Shown in pieces: positions 46,416-55,372 of a stretch of 64,000 bases of DNA. A program made the translations under genes and the position numbers. Where the stretch lies: NCBI RefSeq assembly GCF_017833295.1, contig NZ_JAFIBW010000001.1, forward strand, positions 4,987,501 to 5,051,500, in the 5' to 3' direction. Source of the stretch: Methylobacterium sp. PvR107 (GTDB taxonomy: Bacteria > Pseudomonadota > Alphaproteobacteria > Rhizobiales > Beijerinckiaceae). The notes under the pieces are model-generated. The model had not been told where the DNA came from, ran no database searches, and saw only the letters and a program-made list of their open reading frames with translations. Position 1 is the first letter of the stretch; the number at the start of each line of letters is the position of its first letter.

Positions 46416-47116
46416 CCCCACTTGTAGTCGGGCAGACCACGTCCGACGAGGAAGTGCAGGAAGTCCTTTCCCAAGGGCGTCAGGAAAGCCTTTGTGTCGT
46501 CGGTCGGCTCCCCGGGCTCCAGCAACACAAGACCCCGGTTAATCAGGTATCCGCCCCAGGCTGCGAAGTCGTCATCCTTGAAGGTCTCCGGGTAGTTGCG
46601 GATGGCCGTGATGTTAAAGATTTCGCGGGCCTGCCGAAGCGTCAGCGGACCAAGTGTATTCAACTGTTTCAGGGCGGAGATCTGGCTGCCAAATATCAGC
46701 CTATATGTCTGCTCGTGGCCGCTCTCGACTTGCGCCGCGACGGCGATGCGCAGGGCCCAGGCCATCTGGACGTCCACGCCGCCGGGCACAGCCTGCTCGA
46801 TGCGGCGGCGAAGGTCGGCCTCCAGGGGCGAGAATACGGGGTTGGGCGGGGGCGCCTCCGCCGGCAGACGGGCCGCTGGGTCCGGCACCGGGACGGGCAG
46901 GTTCTCTGTCTCCGGCGGCGTCGCCTTTTTCTGGGCCTCGACCTGGGCGGCCGCCTCACCCGATAAGTCGATGGACCTGTCCTTGCCGAGGTTGGCGCCC
47001 CTCCAACGGTCAATGGCCCGGGTCAAGGGCTGTCGGAAGAACGCGGCGGCCAGGAGAAAGGCGACGACACCGCCCGAGGTATAGACGGCGGCGACCTGGG
47101 CGGCGTCGGAGATCAT
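46412..47116 (-). CDS. single-TM membrane protein of the island
   Basis: 234 residues. An N-terminal TM helix (VYTSGGVVAFLLAAAFF), a Pro-rich linker (about 65-95) and a helical cytoplasmic domain (LRRRIEQAVPGGVDVQMAWA; LTLRQAREIFNITAIRNYPE). No family recognised. Confidence 0.55.
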   Translation of the reverse strand: MISDAAQVAAVYTSGGVVAFLLAAAFFRQPLTRAIDRWRGANLGKDRSIDLSGEAAAQVEAQKKATPPETENLPVPVPDPAARLPAEAPPPNPVFSPLEADLRRRIEQAVPGGVDVQMAWALRIAVAAQVESGHEQTYRLIFGSQISALKQLNTLGPLTLRQAREIFNITAIRNYPETFKDDDFAAWGGYLINRGLVLLEPGEPTDDTKAFLTPLGKDFLHFLVGRGLPDYKWG

Positions 47117-47153
47117 TCACCACAAGTAGCGCGCAGCCCCCCGCCCGGCGATC

Positions 47154-47483
47154 TCACGCAGCGGTGGATCGGCTGATGTCCACAAGCTGCGCCAGGTCCT
47201 CGCGGATGAGGCCGAGCGCCACGCCGGCGGGGTCCGCGCGGGCGGCATCATAATCCGCCGGCGTCGGCGGCCGGCCGGCGTATCGAGCGTGCAGGTTCCC
47301 AGGCAGGCGGTACACGGCGCAGTAGATCGCGCGGCCCGGGTCGACCTTCGGCCAAGCCCAGGGCTCGACGCCGAGCTCGTCGGTCTGCGCGCACGTGAGG
47401 AGCAGGCGGCACGAGCGGCCGCGCTGCTCCCACACGCAGTTGGTCTCGACGACGTCGTCGCCAAGCAGGTTGAGGGCATCCAT
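47154..47483 (-). CDS. hypothetical island protein
   Basis: 109 residues with two cysteines near the N-terminus (TNCVWEQRGRSCRLLLTC) and no recognised domain. It is minus strand, 37 bp from the membrane-protein gene start, probably in one transcript with it. Confidence 0.45.
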   Translation of the reverse strand: MDALNLLGDDVVETNCVWEQRGRSCRLLLTCAQTDELGVEPWAWPKVDPGRAIYCAVYRLPGNLHARYAGRPPTPADYDAARADPAGVALGLIREDLAQLVDISRSTAA

Positions 47484-47571
47484 GGGGGGTGTCCGGGAAG
47501 GAGGGCCGGGGCGTGTGCCGCCGGCCCTGATGGAAGGGAGGACGGGTTAGCTATCGATTGCTTGCACCGTT

Positions 47572-47991
47572 TCAGATGCCGAGCTCGCCCTGCGTCCGGG
47601 CGGCCGCCTCGCGCTCGCGCTTCAGGTCCCGCTTCTTCAAGAGGCCGGCGATGTACGTCATGCCCCGGGGCGTGACGAACGTCTGCACGTAGGCGATGCC
47701 GCCGGGCCCCTCCTCGATCTTGACCTCGAACACGCCCAAGAGGGTGAAGTCCCGGCGGGGGACCAACCACTTGCCCTGCTTGAACAGCACCTCGACCGCC
47801 GCGGCGTCATCCAGGCCGGCGAGTGCCTCCTCGCCGATCCCCAGGGAGCGCTCGACGTAGCGGCGGACCGAATGGTTCGTGGCGATCGCCCGCAGGCCGC
47901 CGGAGCGGCCGACACGGACGTTGGGGGGGGGACGGGGGACGGGGGACGGGGCGGACATCGTGTGGCCTGCGGTGGATGCAAGCTCGATCAT
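47572..47991 (-). CDS. phage antirepressor-like (KilA-C-like) protein
   Basis: 139 residues from the ATG at 47991; 47958 is an alternative. The C-terminal part, VQTFVTPRGMTYIAGLLKKR, resembles the end of phage antirepressor/Rha-type domains (V-T-x-x-G-x-x-x-I-x-x-L). The N-terminus is encoded by C-rich tandem repeats. Divergent from the primase-like gene, a position typical of phage control genes. The family assignment is tentative. Confidence 0.45.
   Translation of the reverse strand: MIELASTAGHTMSAPSPVPRPPPNVRVGRSGGLRAIATNHSVRRYVERSLGIGEEALAGLDDAAAVEVLFKQGKWLVPRRDFTLLGVFEVKIEEGPGGIAYVQTFVTPRGMTYIAGLLKKRDLKREREAAARTQGELGI
47923..47954. repeat. homopolymer and heptamer tract in the 5' end of a gene
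   Basis: Nine G (47923-47931) followed by repeats of ACGGGGG (coding strand GTCCCCC). The units are 1 and 7 bp, not multiples of three, and lie within the first 12 codons after the ATG at 47958. Slippage would shift the frame of the antirepressor-like gene. Confidence 0.6.
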
Positions 47992-48033
47992 CCGGAGGCC
48001 GCGGGACCGCGCACGGTAAGAGCCGGGAACCAA

Positions 48034-48419
48034 CCGTCGATTCGTCGTGAGGACCGGCGATTCGGTCCTTGAGGCCCTGGATCCCGCCGGCCGCGGCCGG
48101 CCGGCCGGGTCCTCGGAGACGTCTACGCAGTTTCGCGTTCACGCGGTCCGAGGACCCAGGACCGGCCTGACGCAGGGCCGCGGGGTTGGCTGCGCGGAGT
48201 CGCCGGATCGGGCCTGATCGGTGCCGCGGCGGGCTTCCAGGGGCGCGGACGGGCCTGATCGTATGCCGTTGGTCTGGGTCAGATCGCCGGCCCGGGTGGC
48301 GTTAACCGGCGACCCTCACGACGGCCGCGGCGGGCTTGTGCGAGGCGGACGGACGGTCAAATCTATCCTTGTCGACGGGTGTGGTGCCCCGCGGCGGCCT
48401 TCGTCCCGGACAGAGCATG
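48034..48419. other. divergent control region before the primase-like gene
   Basis: About 390 bp without a supported gene. It is GC-rich and contains alternating GGCCGGCCGG-type palindromes near 48095. Probably holds promoters for the antirepressor-like and primase-like genes; no clear operator was found. Confidence 0.35.
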
Positions 48420-50468
48420 CAGCCCCGCCCCGAATACGTCATCCCCGAGATCCCCGCATTCATGCTCCCCGAGAGCGAGCTCGCGGCCGAGATGCGCGCA
48501 CGCTCCGCGGCGTCTGCGTCCCGGCGCGCGGCGGCGGTCCTGGCTCGTCCGTCCGCCCCTGATGCCAAGGTCGCCGCCGCGTCTGCCGAGCGCGCCGCTC
48601 TGGCCGCCCGGGCGGCACACCTCGCCATCCTGCACCCCGCACGCTCGCGCGGATGCGCCGCCGTCCTGAGCCCCGAGTTCGACGGCAGCGTCGCCCTCAC
48701 CGGCCGCGAGCTCGCCACCTCCGCCGACGCGCTGCAGGCGGGTTTCGTCAGCCTCCAGCGGTTCAACGGCCACCGCCGCGGCGACGACATCGCCTGCCTC
48801 AACGCCTTCGCCTGGGCCGACTTGGAGATCGGGCCGACGTCGCCCTTCCGCGGCATGCCCCCCGAGATCGTGGCTGGCATCGTCCTGCAACGCCTCGACG
48901 ACGCCGGCGTCCCGCGCCCCTCGTACGTGCTCCACTCCGGCCGGGGCCTGTGGCTCGTCTGGCTGTCCGAGACGCCCCTGCCGCCGCGCGTCCAGGGCCG
49001 CGTCCGCCGCGCCCTGCGCTGCCTGTGGGGCGAGGCAGTCTCGACCGGCCGCGGCGCCGGCAGCGACCGCGTCAGGGCCAAGGCGGCCGCCATGACAGCC
49101 CTATGGGACGGCATGGACATCGACCGCGCCGTCGGCGATCTCGCCCGCGTTCACAGGGTCGCCGGCTCCATCAACCCAAAGTCGGGCGAGCGCGTCAGGC
49201 TGGTGTGGCCGGATTCCTGGGCGGACGTCGAGCGGCAGTCCTTCGAGCCCTTCGCCGATTCGGTCCTGCCCTACACGCGCGCCGAGACCGAGGTGTACTT
49301 CGCGGAGCGCGATGCCGCCCGGGAAGCCCGCCGGGCCCGCGCCGAGGCCGAGGGCCGGCCGGTGGCCGAGCGCCGCGTCCGGATCGCATACGGCCGGCAT
49401 GCCGCCAACGAGCAGGAATTGATGCGGCTCGCCCTCCACCTCGGGCCGGAGCTCATGGAGGCGATGAGGATCCGGACCCTGATGGCGCATCATATCTCGT
49501 GCGCGCGTGCGAGGGCCGGCATGGGCGGCGACGCGGCATCATGGGCAGCCGAGCTCGCTCCGCTCGTCGGGCTCTCCGAGAAGGCCTTGCGCAGTGCCCT
49601 GCGGCCCGTCGAACAGCGCCTGCGCCGGCATGAGGCGGGCGAGACGGTTGAGTACCGGGGTCGCCAGGTGAGCCCGCTCTACTGGCACCGTGACGACACC
49701 ATCATCGCCGAGCTCGGGCTGACCGAGGCGCTGGCACGGGAAGCCGGCCTCGTCCGCCTGATCCCCGGCACCGACGCCGGCGTCTCGCTCACCCCGGCCG
49801 AGCGGCAGGCCCACGCCCGGCGCCGCGCCGGGGCCGTCGCTCGCCCCGAGCATGCCGGCACGCTGTCCGAGGTCGCCCGCCTCGCCCGCGAGATCTCGAC
49901 GGCGACGGGCCTGCCGGTGGCAGAGATCGCCGCGCTGCTGGACTGCTCCCGGGCCACCGTCTACCGCGCGATGCAGGCGTTCCCCGCGGCTCCCGCAATC
50001 CAGTTCGAGGCCGTCGATACCGTCTCAGTTCCGTCACGCACTCTATCAGGTGGCGTAGCCTCGCCTGTGAGCCCGCCCGCCGCTCAGGCCCCCGAACCCA
50101 CCCCGCAGCCCACCCCCGCCTGGATCGAGGCGGACGTGAACCCCGACTTGGCCCGACACTTCGGCCGGCTCGTCGCGGAATATCCCCTCCCTCCCGGGCA
50201 GCGCTACCTGGACCACGCCAAGCGCCTGCAGGGCCTATTCTGGCATGACCTCGCACGCGTCGGCCGGGTCGACATGACGATGCGGCTGCGCGTTCGCCGG
50301 GACGCCCTGGAATTCGCCATACACATGCTCCAAGGCGAGCTTGAAGACGGGATCACTTTCGGTCGCGTGCCTACCCGGGAGGCAGTTTACAGGCCCCTCA
50401 AGCCCCGGCCCCGCCAGCCGCTTCGCATGCTCGGGCATTGTCCCTCGCCCTCGACGCGTCTACATTGA
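48420..50468 (+). CDS. primase-like replication protein
   Basis: 682 residues. FAWADLEIGP near 131-140 provides the acidic pair, VLHSGRGLWLVWL (171-183) the glycine-rich strand and GDLARVHRVAGSINPKSGE (240-258) the conserved R-x-x-G-(T/S)-x-N-x-K motif of archaeo-eukaryotic-type primases of plasmids and phages. A helix-turn-helix follows near 500 (VAEIAALLDCSRATVYRAM). Likely replication initiator/primase of the element. The start at 48420 is chosen at the first ATG where sequence becomes protein-like; the catalytic Asp in motif III is not certain. Confidence 0.65.
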   Translation, partial: QPRPEYVIPEIPAFMLPESELAAEMRARSAASASRRAAAVLARPSAPDAKVAAASAERAALAARAAHLAILHPARSRGCAAVLSPEFDGSVALTGRELATSADALQAGFVSLQRFNGHRRGDDIACLNAFAWADLEIGPTSPFRGMPPEIVAGIVLQRLDDAGVPRPSYVLHSGRGLWLVWLSETPLPPRVQGRVRRALRCLWGEAVSTGRGAGSDRVRAKAAAMTALWDGMDIDRAVGDLARVHRVAGSINPKSGERVRLVWPDSWADVERQSFEPFADSVLPYTRAETEVYFAERDAAREARRARAEAEGRPVAERRVRIAYGRHAANEQELMRLALHLGPELMEAMRIRTLMAHHISCARARAGMGGDAASWAAELAPLVGLSEKALRSALRPVEQRLRRHEAGETVEYRGRQVSPLYWHRDDTIIAELGLTEALAREAGLVRLIPGTDAGVSLTPAERQAHARRRAGAVARPEHAGTLSEVARLAREISTATGLPVAEIAALLDCSRATVYRAMQAFPAAPAIQFEAVDTVSVPSRTLSGGVASPVSPPAAQAPEPTPQPTPAWIEADVNPDLARHFGRLVAEYPLPPGQRYLDHAKRLQGLFWHDLARVGRVDMTMRLRVRRDALEFAIHMLQGELEDGITFGRVPTREAVYRPLKPRPRQPLRMLGHCPSPSTRLH

Positions 50469-50615
50469 GGGCATGGGCGGCGCGAGCCTCCCGGGACTGG
50501 CCGCGTTGCACCACAATGTCCGCCAGGACACACACCCCGCTCCGGGCATCCTGGGCGGGGTGTCGTCGTTTCAGGCCCCTGGTGGCTTGCCAGCCCGGGC
50601 GGCAGGATCGGCCCC

Positions 50616-50972
50616 ATGATCCCGTCCCCGTCCCCGTCCCACTCGATGTCGATGGCCTCCTCCGGCCCGGCCCTGTCCTCCCGGGCCGTCCGTCGCGATG
50701 CCGACCGCCAGCGCAAGCGCGACGAGCGCCAGGCCCTGAGGGACCGCGGCGCGCCCGATCCCCGGCAGCTCGACGCCGCCATCGTGGATGCCCTCCGGGA
50801 CGCTCTCGTGGCCCCCGCAGGGCAAGGGGCCGTCCGCCGGCACGCCGACCTCGCGGACATCCTCACAGGCGCTGCCCGCGCCCTCAGGGGCAAGGCTCAC
50901 GGAGGAGTCTCGCTCCGGCGCGAAGCGATCCACGCGGCTCTGGCGGACCGGCTCGCTCCCCGGCAGGACTGA
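50616..50972 (+). CDS. small hypothetical island protein
   Basis: 118 residues, helical, basic (SRAVRRDADRQRKRDERQAL) with a C-terminal helical domain (LDAAIVDALRDALVAPAGQG). The N-terminal codons include short CCGTCC repeats. No family recognised. The 147 bp before it contain an inverted repeat, CACACCCCGC with GCGGGGTGT (about 50528-50563), that may terminate the primase-like transcript. Confidence 0.5.
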   Translation: MIPSPSPSHSMSMASSGPALSSRAVRRDADRQRKRDERQALRDRGAPDPRQLDAAIVDALRDALVAPAGQGAVRRHADLADILTGAARALRGKAHGGVSLRREAIHAALADRLAPRQD

Positions 50973-51037
50973 CCGGGGGGTGGGTGTTGAGCACCCATCC
51001 CTAGCGCGGTTCCGGAGCCCTCTGCAGCCTGCCGGGC

Positions 51038-51814
51038 ATGGCCAGCCAACGCCCCCTCGTCGACCTCCGGTTCCGCGTGAACACGCTGTCCTGGGCCCGC
51101 CAGCTCCAGGGCTTCGCCAAGGACGAGCTCCCGTTCGCCGCGAGCTACTCCCTCAACGGCGTCGTCTTCGCCGCCCGGGACGCGCTGCGGGACGAGGCCA
51201 AGAAGGTCTTCGACCGCCCCGCGGACTTCACGGTCCGGAACGCCTTCGGCTACACCCGGGCCAGGCTCAACGGCGACATGACCGCCAGGATCTACATCCG
51301 GGACCGGCAGTCGGCGTACTACGCCTTCCAGATCCGGGGGGGCACCCGCGTGCCCGGCAACATCGGTCCCGGCCAGACATGGCTGTTCATGCCCGTGGCC
51401 GAGGAGCTCGTCGACCCCGCCTCCGGGGGGCTGCGCCGGAACGTCCTGAGGGGCCTGTCCCGCCGGGCCGCCCCCAAGGGCAAGGGCACGTCCGTCCACA
51501 GGACCACCCGCGCCAGGGACGCCAAGCGCCGGGGCGTCTTCTTCACCCCCCTGTGGGGCACGCAGGGCATCTGGGAGCGGCCCGAGAGGACCAAGGCGAC
51601 CGGCCCCCGCCGCCGCGGCGTGAGGCAGGTCCACAACCTCTCCGCCCCCCGCCTGCTCGTGGCCGCCTACCCGCAGGAGGAGTACCGACGGCCGAGGTTC
51701 GATTTCCAGGGCATCGTGCGGAAGGCGCACGAGGACCTGCCCATCCGGTTCGACGAGGCCGTGCGGCAGCGCCTCGGCCGCATCCTGTCCGACCGGGGCC
51801 TGAGCGGCCGATAG
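51038..51814 (+). CDS. phage morphogenesis/minor tail-like protein
   Basis: 258 residues. The N-terminal segment KDELPFAASYSLNGVVFAAR with a following amphipathic helix matches a common phage structural-protein pattern (LPFA-x-x-x-AL-x-x-x-A), often labelled minor tail or head-tail completion protein. Basic middle, strand-rich ends. It is the only structural-like gene in the island. Confidence 0.5.
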   Translation: MASQRPLVDLRFRVNTLSWARQLQGFAKDELPFAASYSLNGVVFAARDALRDEAKKVFDRPADFTVRNAFGYTRARLNGDMTARIYIRDRQSAYYAFQIRGGTRVPGNIGPGQTWLFMPVAEELVDPASGGLRRNVLRGLSRRAAPKGKGTSVHRTTRARDAKRRGVFFTPLWGTQGIWERPERTKATGPRRRGVRQVHNLSAPRLLVAAYPQEEYRRPRFDFQGIVRKAHEDLPIRFDEAVRQRLGRILSDRGLSGR

Positions 51815-52235
51815 GCCCATCCCGCGCCCATGCGCCCCCATGGGACAGCCATGGGCCGGCCGCCCCCACGCGGACGGCCTAAGCCCCTGATTTCAAGCCA
51901 TGACCGGCCACAGCCCCATGGGCTCGCTATGGACCTGGGATGGGGACCGGCGTGCCTTTGGCCGGGGTCCACGTGCCCCCATTCCTGGACCATGGATACC
52001 CATGCCTGCCCATAAGCGCGATGAGCCGCGGGCCGACGCCGGCCTGCCATCCCATCCCATCGGTCCGTCGCGCCGATGGCGGGGTCCGCCTGCTTTCGGT
52101 CCGGCACACTGATGGACCGAGGCCCCAGGATGCGCACTAGGCCGTGCTGCCTGTTGGCGGACGAGTTGGTGTACGCGCGCCTGCGCGAGGGGCTGCAAGG
52201 CCGCACCACCAGCGAGACCTTCGCTTTCCTATTCT
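51815..52235. other. gene-poor stretch rich in CCATGG-type words
   Basis: About 420 bp with many CCATGG, CCCATG and CATGGG words and no convincing gene. A 41-codon frame (52112-52237) ending LREGLQGRTTSETFAFLF may be a remnant. The boundary to AT-rich DNA lies at about 52230. Confidence 0.4.
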
Positions 52236-52276
52236 AACCAGTTCGCAGATTGACCAGTTCGACCGTGAACTGGTTC
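52236..52276. promoter_or_regulatory. ACCAGTTC operator cluster
   Basis: AACCAGTTCG (52236-52245) and GACCAGTTCG (52252-52261) are direct copies 16 bp apart; GAACTGGT (52267-52274) is the inverse of the second with a 6-bp spacer. They lie 54-94 bp upstream of the start of a winged-helix regulator, so autoregulation is the simplest reading. Confidence 0.65.
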
Positions 52277-52329
52277 GCAATCATTTCTCTTTAAATCGGC
52301 CTCTTCCGCTGGGTAGGAGAACCGATGTC

Positions 52330-53028
52330 ATGTCAGACGACGAGAAAGCTTCACTTCCGGTTCCGGTAAGCGTAGGTCAAATCATTCCAAGCAAGAGCGG
52401 GGCTATCTATTTAGAGTTAGATCAGCTACTTGGAACATTGCGCCGTAAAAATCATTCTGTATTGGACAAAGCATTCGCGCTGTCGAAAAACCGGCTTGCG
52501 CAAAACATTATATGGCGCCTGAGTGAGCACGGGTCTTTAACGGCAAAAGAGCTGTCGTTAAAAACAGGAAGCTCGCCAAGCACTGTCAGTAGCGTCGTGA
52601 CCGATCTTGTTCGGCTAGGTGTAATAGTCAAGCAGAGCGGCCCAAGGGGAACGGAGCCATTATCAATCAGCGATGCATGCAAACTTCAAATCACACAACA
52701 CATCGATTATGTTAAATATTTATTAGAGGACTCATTTTGCGTTCTTGATACAGACGAATTGTCTAAATTTACTGATTACATTAAAAGGATTACAAGCAGA
52801 TTGGAGAAGATAGAGGAAATCTTGGCAGATCAACCAGGATACTATTTCACAGAAACTGAAGAAAACCATAATCATTCGGCCAGTGGAGAAAAATCCAGCT
52901 CGGCAGATTACAGTGATGACAGAACTCATACAGACCGCAAGCGCAGCCAAGATAACATAACTGTAACACTCGTAGAAAAGCAAACAAGCGTACTGGAGAG
53001 AGTAATTAAATTTACGCTAAAGGGGTGA
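52330..53028 (+). CDS. AT-rich MarR-like winged-helix regulator
   Basis: 232 residues from the ATG at 52330, preceded by TAGGAGA. Residues about 50-105 form a winged helix (IIWRLSEHGSLTAKELSLKT; GSSPSTVSSVVTDLVRLGVI). A helical dimerisation-like segment and a polar Ser/Asp/His-rich tail follow. Base composition is far more AT-rich than anywhere else in the window (codons such as TTA, AAA, ATA), so it was acquired recently from a different genome. Target unknown, likely its own upstream repeats. Confidence 0.7.
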   Translation: MSDDEKASLPVPVSVGQIIPSKSGAIYLELDQLLGTLRRKNHSVLDKAFALSKNRLAQNIIWRLSEHGSLTAKELSLKTGSSPSTVSSVVTDLVRLGVIVKQSGPRGTEPLSISDACKLQITQHIDYVKYLLEDSFCVLDTDELSKFTDYIKRITSRLEKIEEILADQPGYYFTETEENHNHSASGEKSSSADYSDDRTHTDRKRSQDNITVTLVEKQTSVLERVIKFTLKG

Positions 53029-53083
53029 GAGTACGCCAGTAAACCACAGACAAGGAGCTTTACGCAACAGAGCAGAAGGGCTA

Positions 53084-53302
53084 GTGGAAGGCCGGCTCCG
53101 CGCCCGCTTGGCGGAACTGTCAGAGATCGACCAGTTCCTGATCTTAAAGGACAGCGCCCCGACCGCGGACGCGCTGGCCCTGGCGAACGTTCAGCTTTTC
53201 GCCGGTGAGCCCGACAGTGGCAGAAATGGCATGTTCCCCTGCCAGGCGACGGTCCCTTTAATTCTCCTTCTGGCCGAAAACGGAATGACCGCTTTGGAGT
53301 AG
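53084..53302 (+). CDS. small hypothetical protein at the island's right end
   Basis: 72 residues from a GTG preceded by AGAAGGG. Helical (GRLRARLAELSEIDQFLIL), no family. Codon use returns to near the local norm after the AT-rich gene. It may be the last gene of the island. Confidence 0.4.
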   Translation: MEGRLRARLAELSEIDQFLILKDSAPTADALALANVQLFAGEPDSGRNGMFPCQATVPLILLLAENGMTALE

Positions 53303-53453
53303 GCCCGCTGGAAAAGCGGACAGCCTCCTATCGACCCAACTGCGCCGTAGAAGCAGTCCGACGTCGTTCTCGAAAGCAGACATCGAAACTGGGCTCGCGC
53401 CGCCAAGGTACTCTTATGAGTGTTCGCCTTCCGAACTAGCGCCCCCCACTCGA

Positions 53454-54890
53454 TCAATCCACAGTCTGCATCTGGACGACACTGCCGAGTTCACCGGGCT
53501 TGCCCGAGACCACCACGAGGTAGCGCCGGCTAGCGCCGGCATCCGTGCGGGTGACCTGTCGGATCGGGCCGATCGCGTTGACGATGGCCGCGCCGGCCGG
53601 GTTGGTCATGAAGGCGGCGAGCGGCTCCAGGCCGGTCGCTCCCTTCGGATTGGCGGCGAGCGCCAGCACGAAGGGCATTTTCGCGGGCAGTCCTGTGACC
53701 GCGGCCTGTAGCGTTTGCAGCACGCCTTGGTCGAACAGGGTGACCTGCGTCGCCGGCTTGTCATCGGAACCGGTGAGCGTCAGCGCGCTGGTCTTGCCGG
53801 CAGCACCCAGCGGCTGGAGGTTCTGCTTTCCGTCGCCCTCCGGCACGGCGTTCGGGACGTAGGCGACGCCCTGCGGACCCTGCCCGATCGGCACCTCAGC
53901 GATCACCGTGTTCGACGCCGTGTCGATCACCGCCGCCATGTCGGCGTTCTCCAGGCCGACATAGACGCGGCTGCCGTCGCCCGAGGGCCAGAGCCCGTGC
54001 GGCAGGGCGCCGGTCGCGATGGTGGCGACCTGAGAGAAGTCGTCGGTGCGGAACACCTTGAGCTGGTTCAGGCCGCCGATCGTCACGTAGGCGAACTGGC
54101 CGGCCTTGGTCGAGACGATGTTGACGTGGTTGGTGATCGGCCCGGTCTCGATCGTCTTCAGCGGCGCGAAGGGCGGACGCGCCGAAAACACTTGGGTGCG
54201 GCCGACATCCTTAAGGGTGAACCACACCTGCTTGCCGTCCGGCGTCGCGGCGATGTCGGGGCAGAACGGGCTCTCTTGCTTCACGCGGCCGACGATGGTG
54301 TGGGTCTTGGTGTCGATGACGACGGTCTCGGGGCTGAAGCTGGAGCAGACGTAGCCGTAGGCGCCGTCCGGCGAGAAGATCGTCATGCCGGGCCCGTTCG
54401 GTACGGTGATCCGGCGGGTCTCCTTGGCGGTGGCGGCATCGAGCACCGCGATATGGTCCTCGCCGCGCACGCTCACCCAAACCTCTCGGCCGTCCGGCGT
54501 GAAGAAGGCTTCGTGCGGCGAGCGGCCGACATAGGCGGTGTGGCGGACCGCGTTGGTCGCCGTGTCTATGAAGCTCACGGAGTTCGAACCGATCGAGACC
54601 GCGAGCAGGGTCCTGTGGTCCGGCGAGAAGCCCATGCCGTGAACCAGAAGCTGCCCGCGATAGAGCGGGCTCAGGTTCATCGGCGTCGGGTCGCCGAGCC
54701 GGATCACCCCGAGCAGGGTGTTGGCGGCGGGATCGACCACCGAGACCGTGTTGGAGAACTGGTCGGAGGTGTAGAACCGATCCTTGCCGCTAACCGGCAC
54801 GTCCGGGGCGGAAGCTGCGCCCGGGGCCTGCCCGGCGAGCGCCGGGCCGGAGAGCAGCGCGAGGGCGAGGATAGTCAGGGCGGTCTTCAT
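53454..54890 (-). CDS. YVTN-type beta-propeller protein, exported
   Basis: 478 residues with a Sec signal peptide (1-19) and repeated propeller blades of the YVTN/YncE type (for example FYTSDQFSNTVSVVDPAAN; VGRSPHEAFFTPDGREVWVS; GLENADMAAVIDTASNTVIA). A C-terminal extension (about 365-478) is not propeller-like. Periplasmic; substrate unknown. Its ATG overlaps the stop of the DUF305 gene (ATGA) and it should be transcribed from the GGAAT promoter at 55373-55397. Confidence 0.85.
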   Translation of the reverse strand: MKTALTILALALLSGPALAGQAPGAASAPDVPVSGKDRFYTSDQFSNTVSVVDPAANTLLGVIRLGDPTPMNLSPLYRGQLLVHGMGFSPDHRTLLAVSIGSNSVSFIDTATNAVRHTAYVGRSPHEAFFTPDGREVWVSVRGEDHIAVLDAATAKETRRITVPNGPGMTIFSPDGAYGYVCSSFSPETVVIDTKTHTIVGRVKQESPFCPDIAATPDGKQVWFTLKDVGRTQVFSARPPFAPLKTIETGPITNHVNIVSTKAGQFAYVTIGGLNQLKVFRTDDFSQVATIATGALPHGLWPSGDGSRVYVGLENADMAAVIDTASNTVIAEVPIGQGPQGVAYVPNAVPEGDGKQNLQPLGAAGKTSALTLTGSDDKPATQVTLFDQGVLQTLQAAVTGLPAKMPFVLALAANPKGATGLEPLAAFMTNPAGAAIVNAIGPIRQVTRTDAGASRRYLVVVSGKPGELGSVVQMQTVD

Positions 54891-55339
54891 CGGCGGGTCT
54901 CCGAGGGCATGGCGGCGGGGGCTGCACTGTGGTCGTGGGAATGGGCCGCACCAGTCGATGGCTGCGGCGCTTTAGGAAGACTGGCGAGCGCACGGCGCAT
55001 CACATCGATCTCCTGGCCCTGCTCGACGACGATTCCCTGCGCGAGGCGACGCAGGACCGGATCCTTGCCGTAGAGCAGCTCCGCCTTGGCCATCGCGATC
55101 GCGCCCTCGTGGTGGGGGATCATCATCGCGGCGAAATCGCGGTCGGGATCGCCCGAGGGCGGGACCATCATGTCGGCGTGCATCCGCGTCATCGACTGCG
55201 CCATCATCGCGTCGAACGACGTTGACGACGCGGCCGGAGGCTCGCTGGCGGCCAGCGTCGGGCGCATCATCATCCGGCCGCCGACGAGGCCGCTCGCCAT
55301 CAGCGCCGACGTCACGGCAAATCCCAGTGCTCCGCGCAT
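54887..55339 (-). CDS. DUF305 exported protein
   Basis: 150 residues: N-terminal signal/TM segment (1-31), then one DUF305 four-helix domain with the Met/His-rich MIPHHEGAIAMAKAELLYGK. The family is often found with copper or redox systems and may bind metal. C-terminus is His-containing (AAHSHDHSAAP). First gene of the operon with the beta-propeller. Confidence 0.85.
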   Translation of the reverse strand: MRGALGFAVTSALMASGLVGGRMMMRPTLAASEPPAASSTSFDAMMAQSMTRMHADMMVPPSGDPDRDFAAMMIPHHEGAIAMAKAELLYGKDPVLRRLAQGIVVEQGQEIDVMRRALASLPKAPQPSTGAAHSHDHSAAPAAMPSETRR

Positions 55340-55372
55340 GCGGCCTCCTCGCGATCCGGTATCAATGGAAGG

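Noticed and set aside
52112..52237. 41-codon frame ending LREGLQGRTTSETFAFLF as a gene.
   Set aside because: The end looks protein-like, but there is no ribosome-binding site and the start lies in repeat-rich DNA; at most a remnant.
53408..53453. Possible attR resembling the 3' half of tRNA-Lys (ACTCTTA, then GAACTAGCGCCCCCCA).
   Set aside because: Only short, gapped words agree; T-arm and acceptor do not align without several indels. Not enough to call an attachment site.
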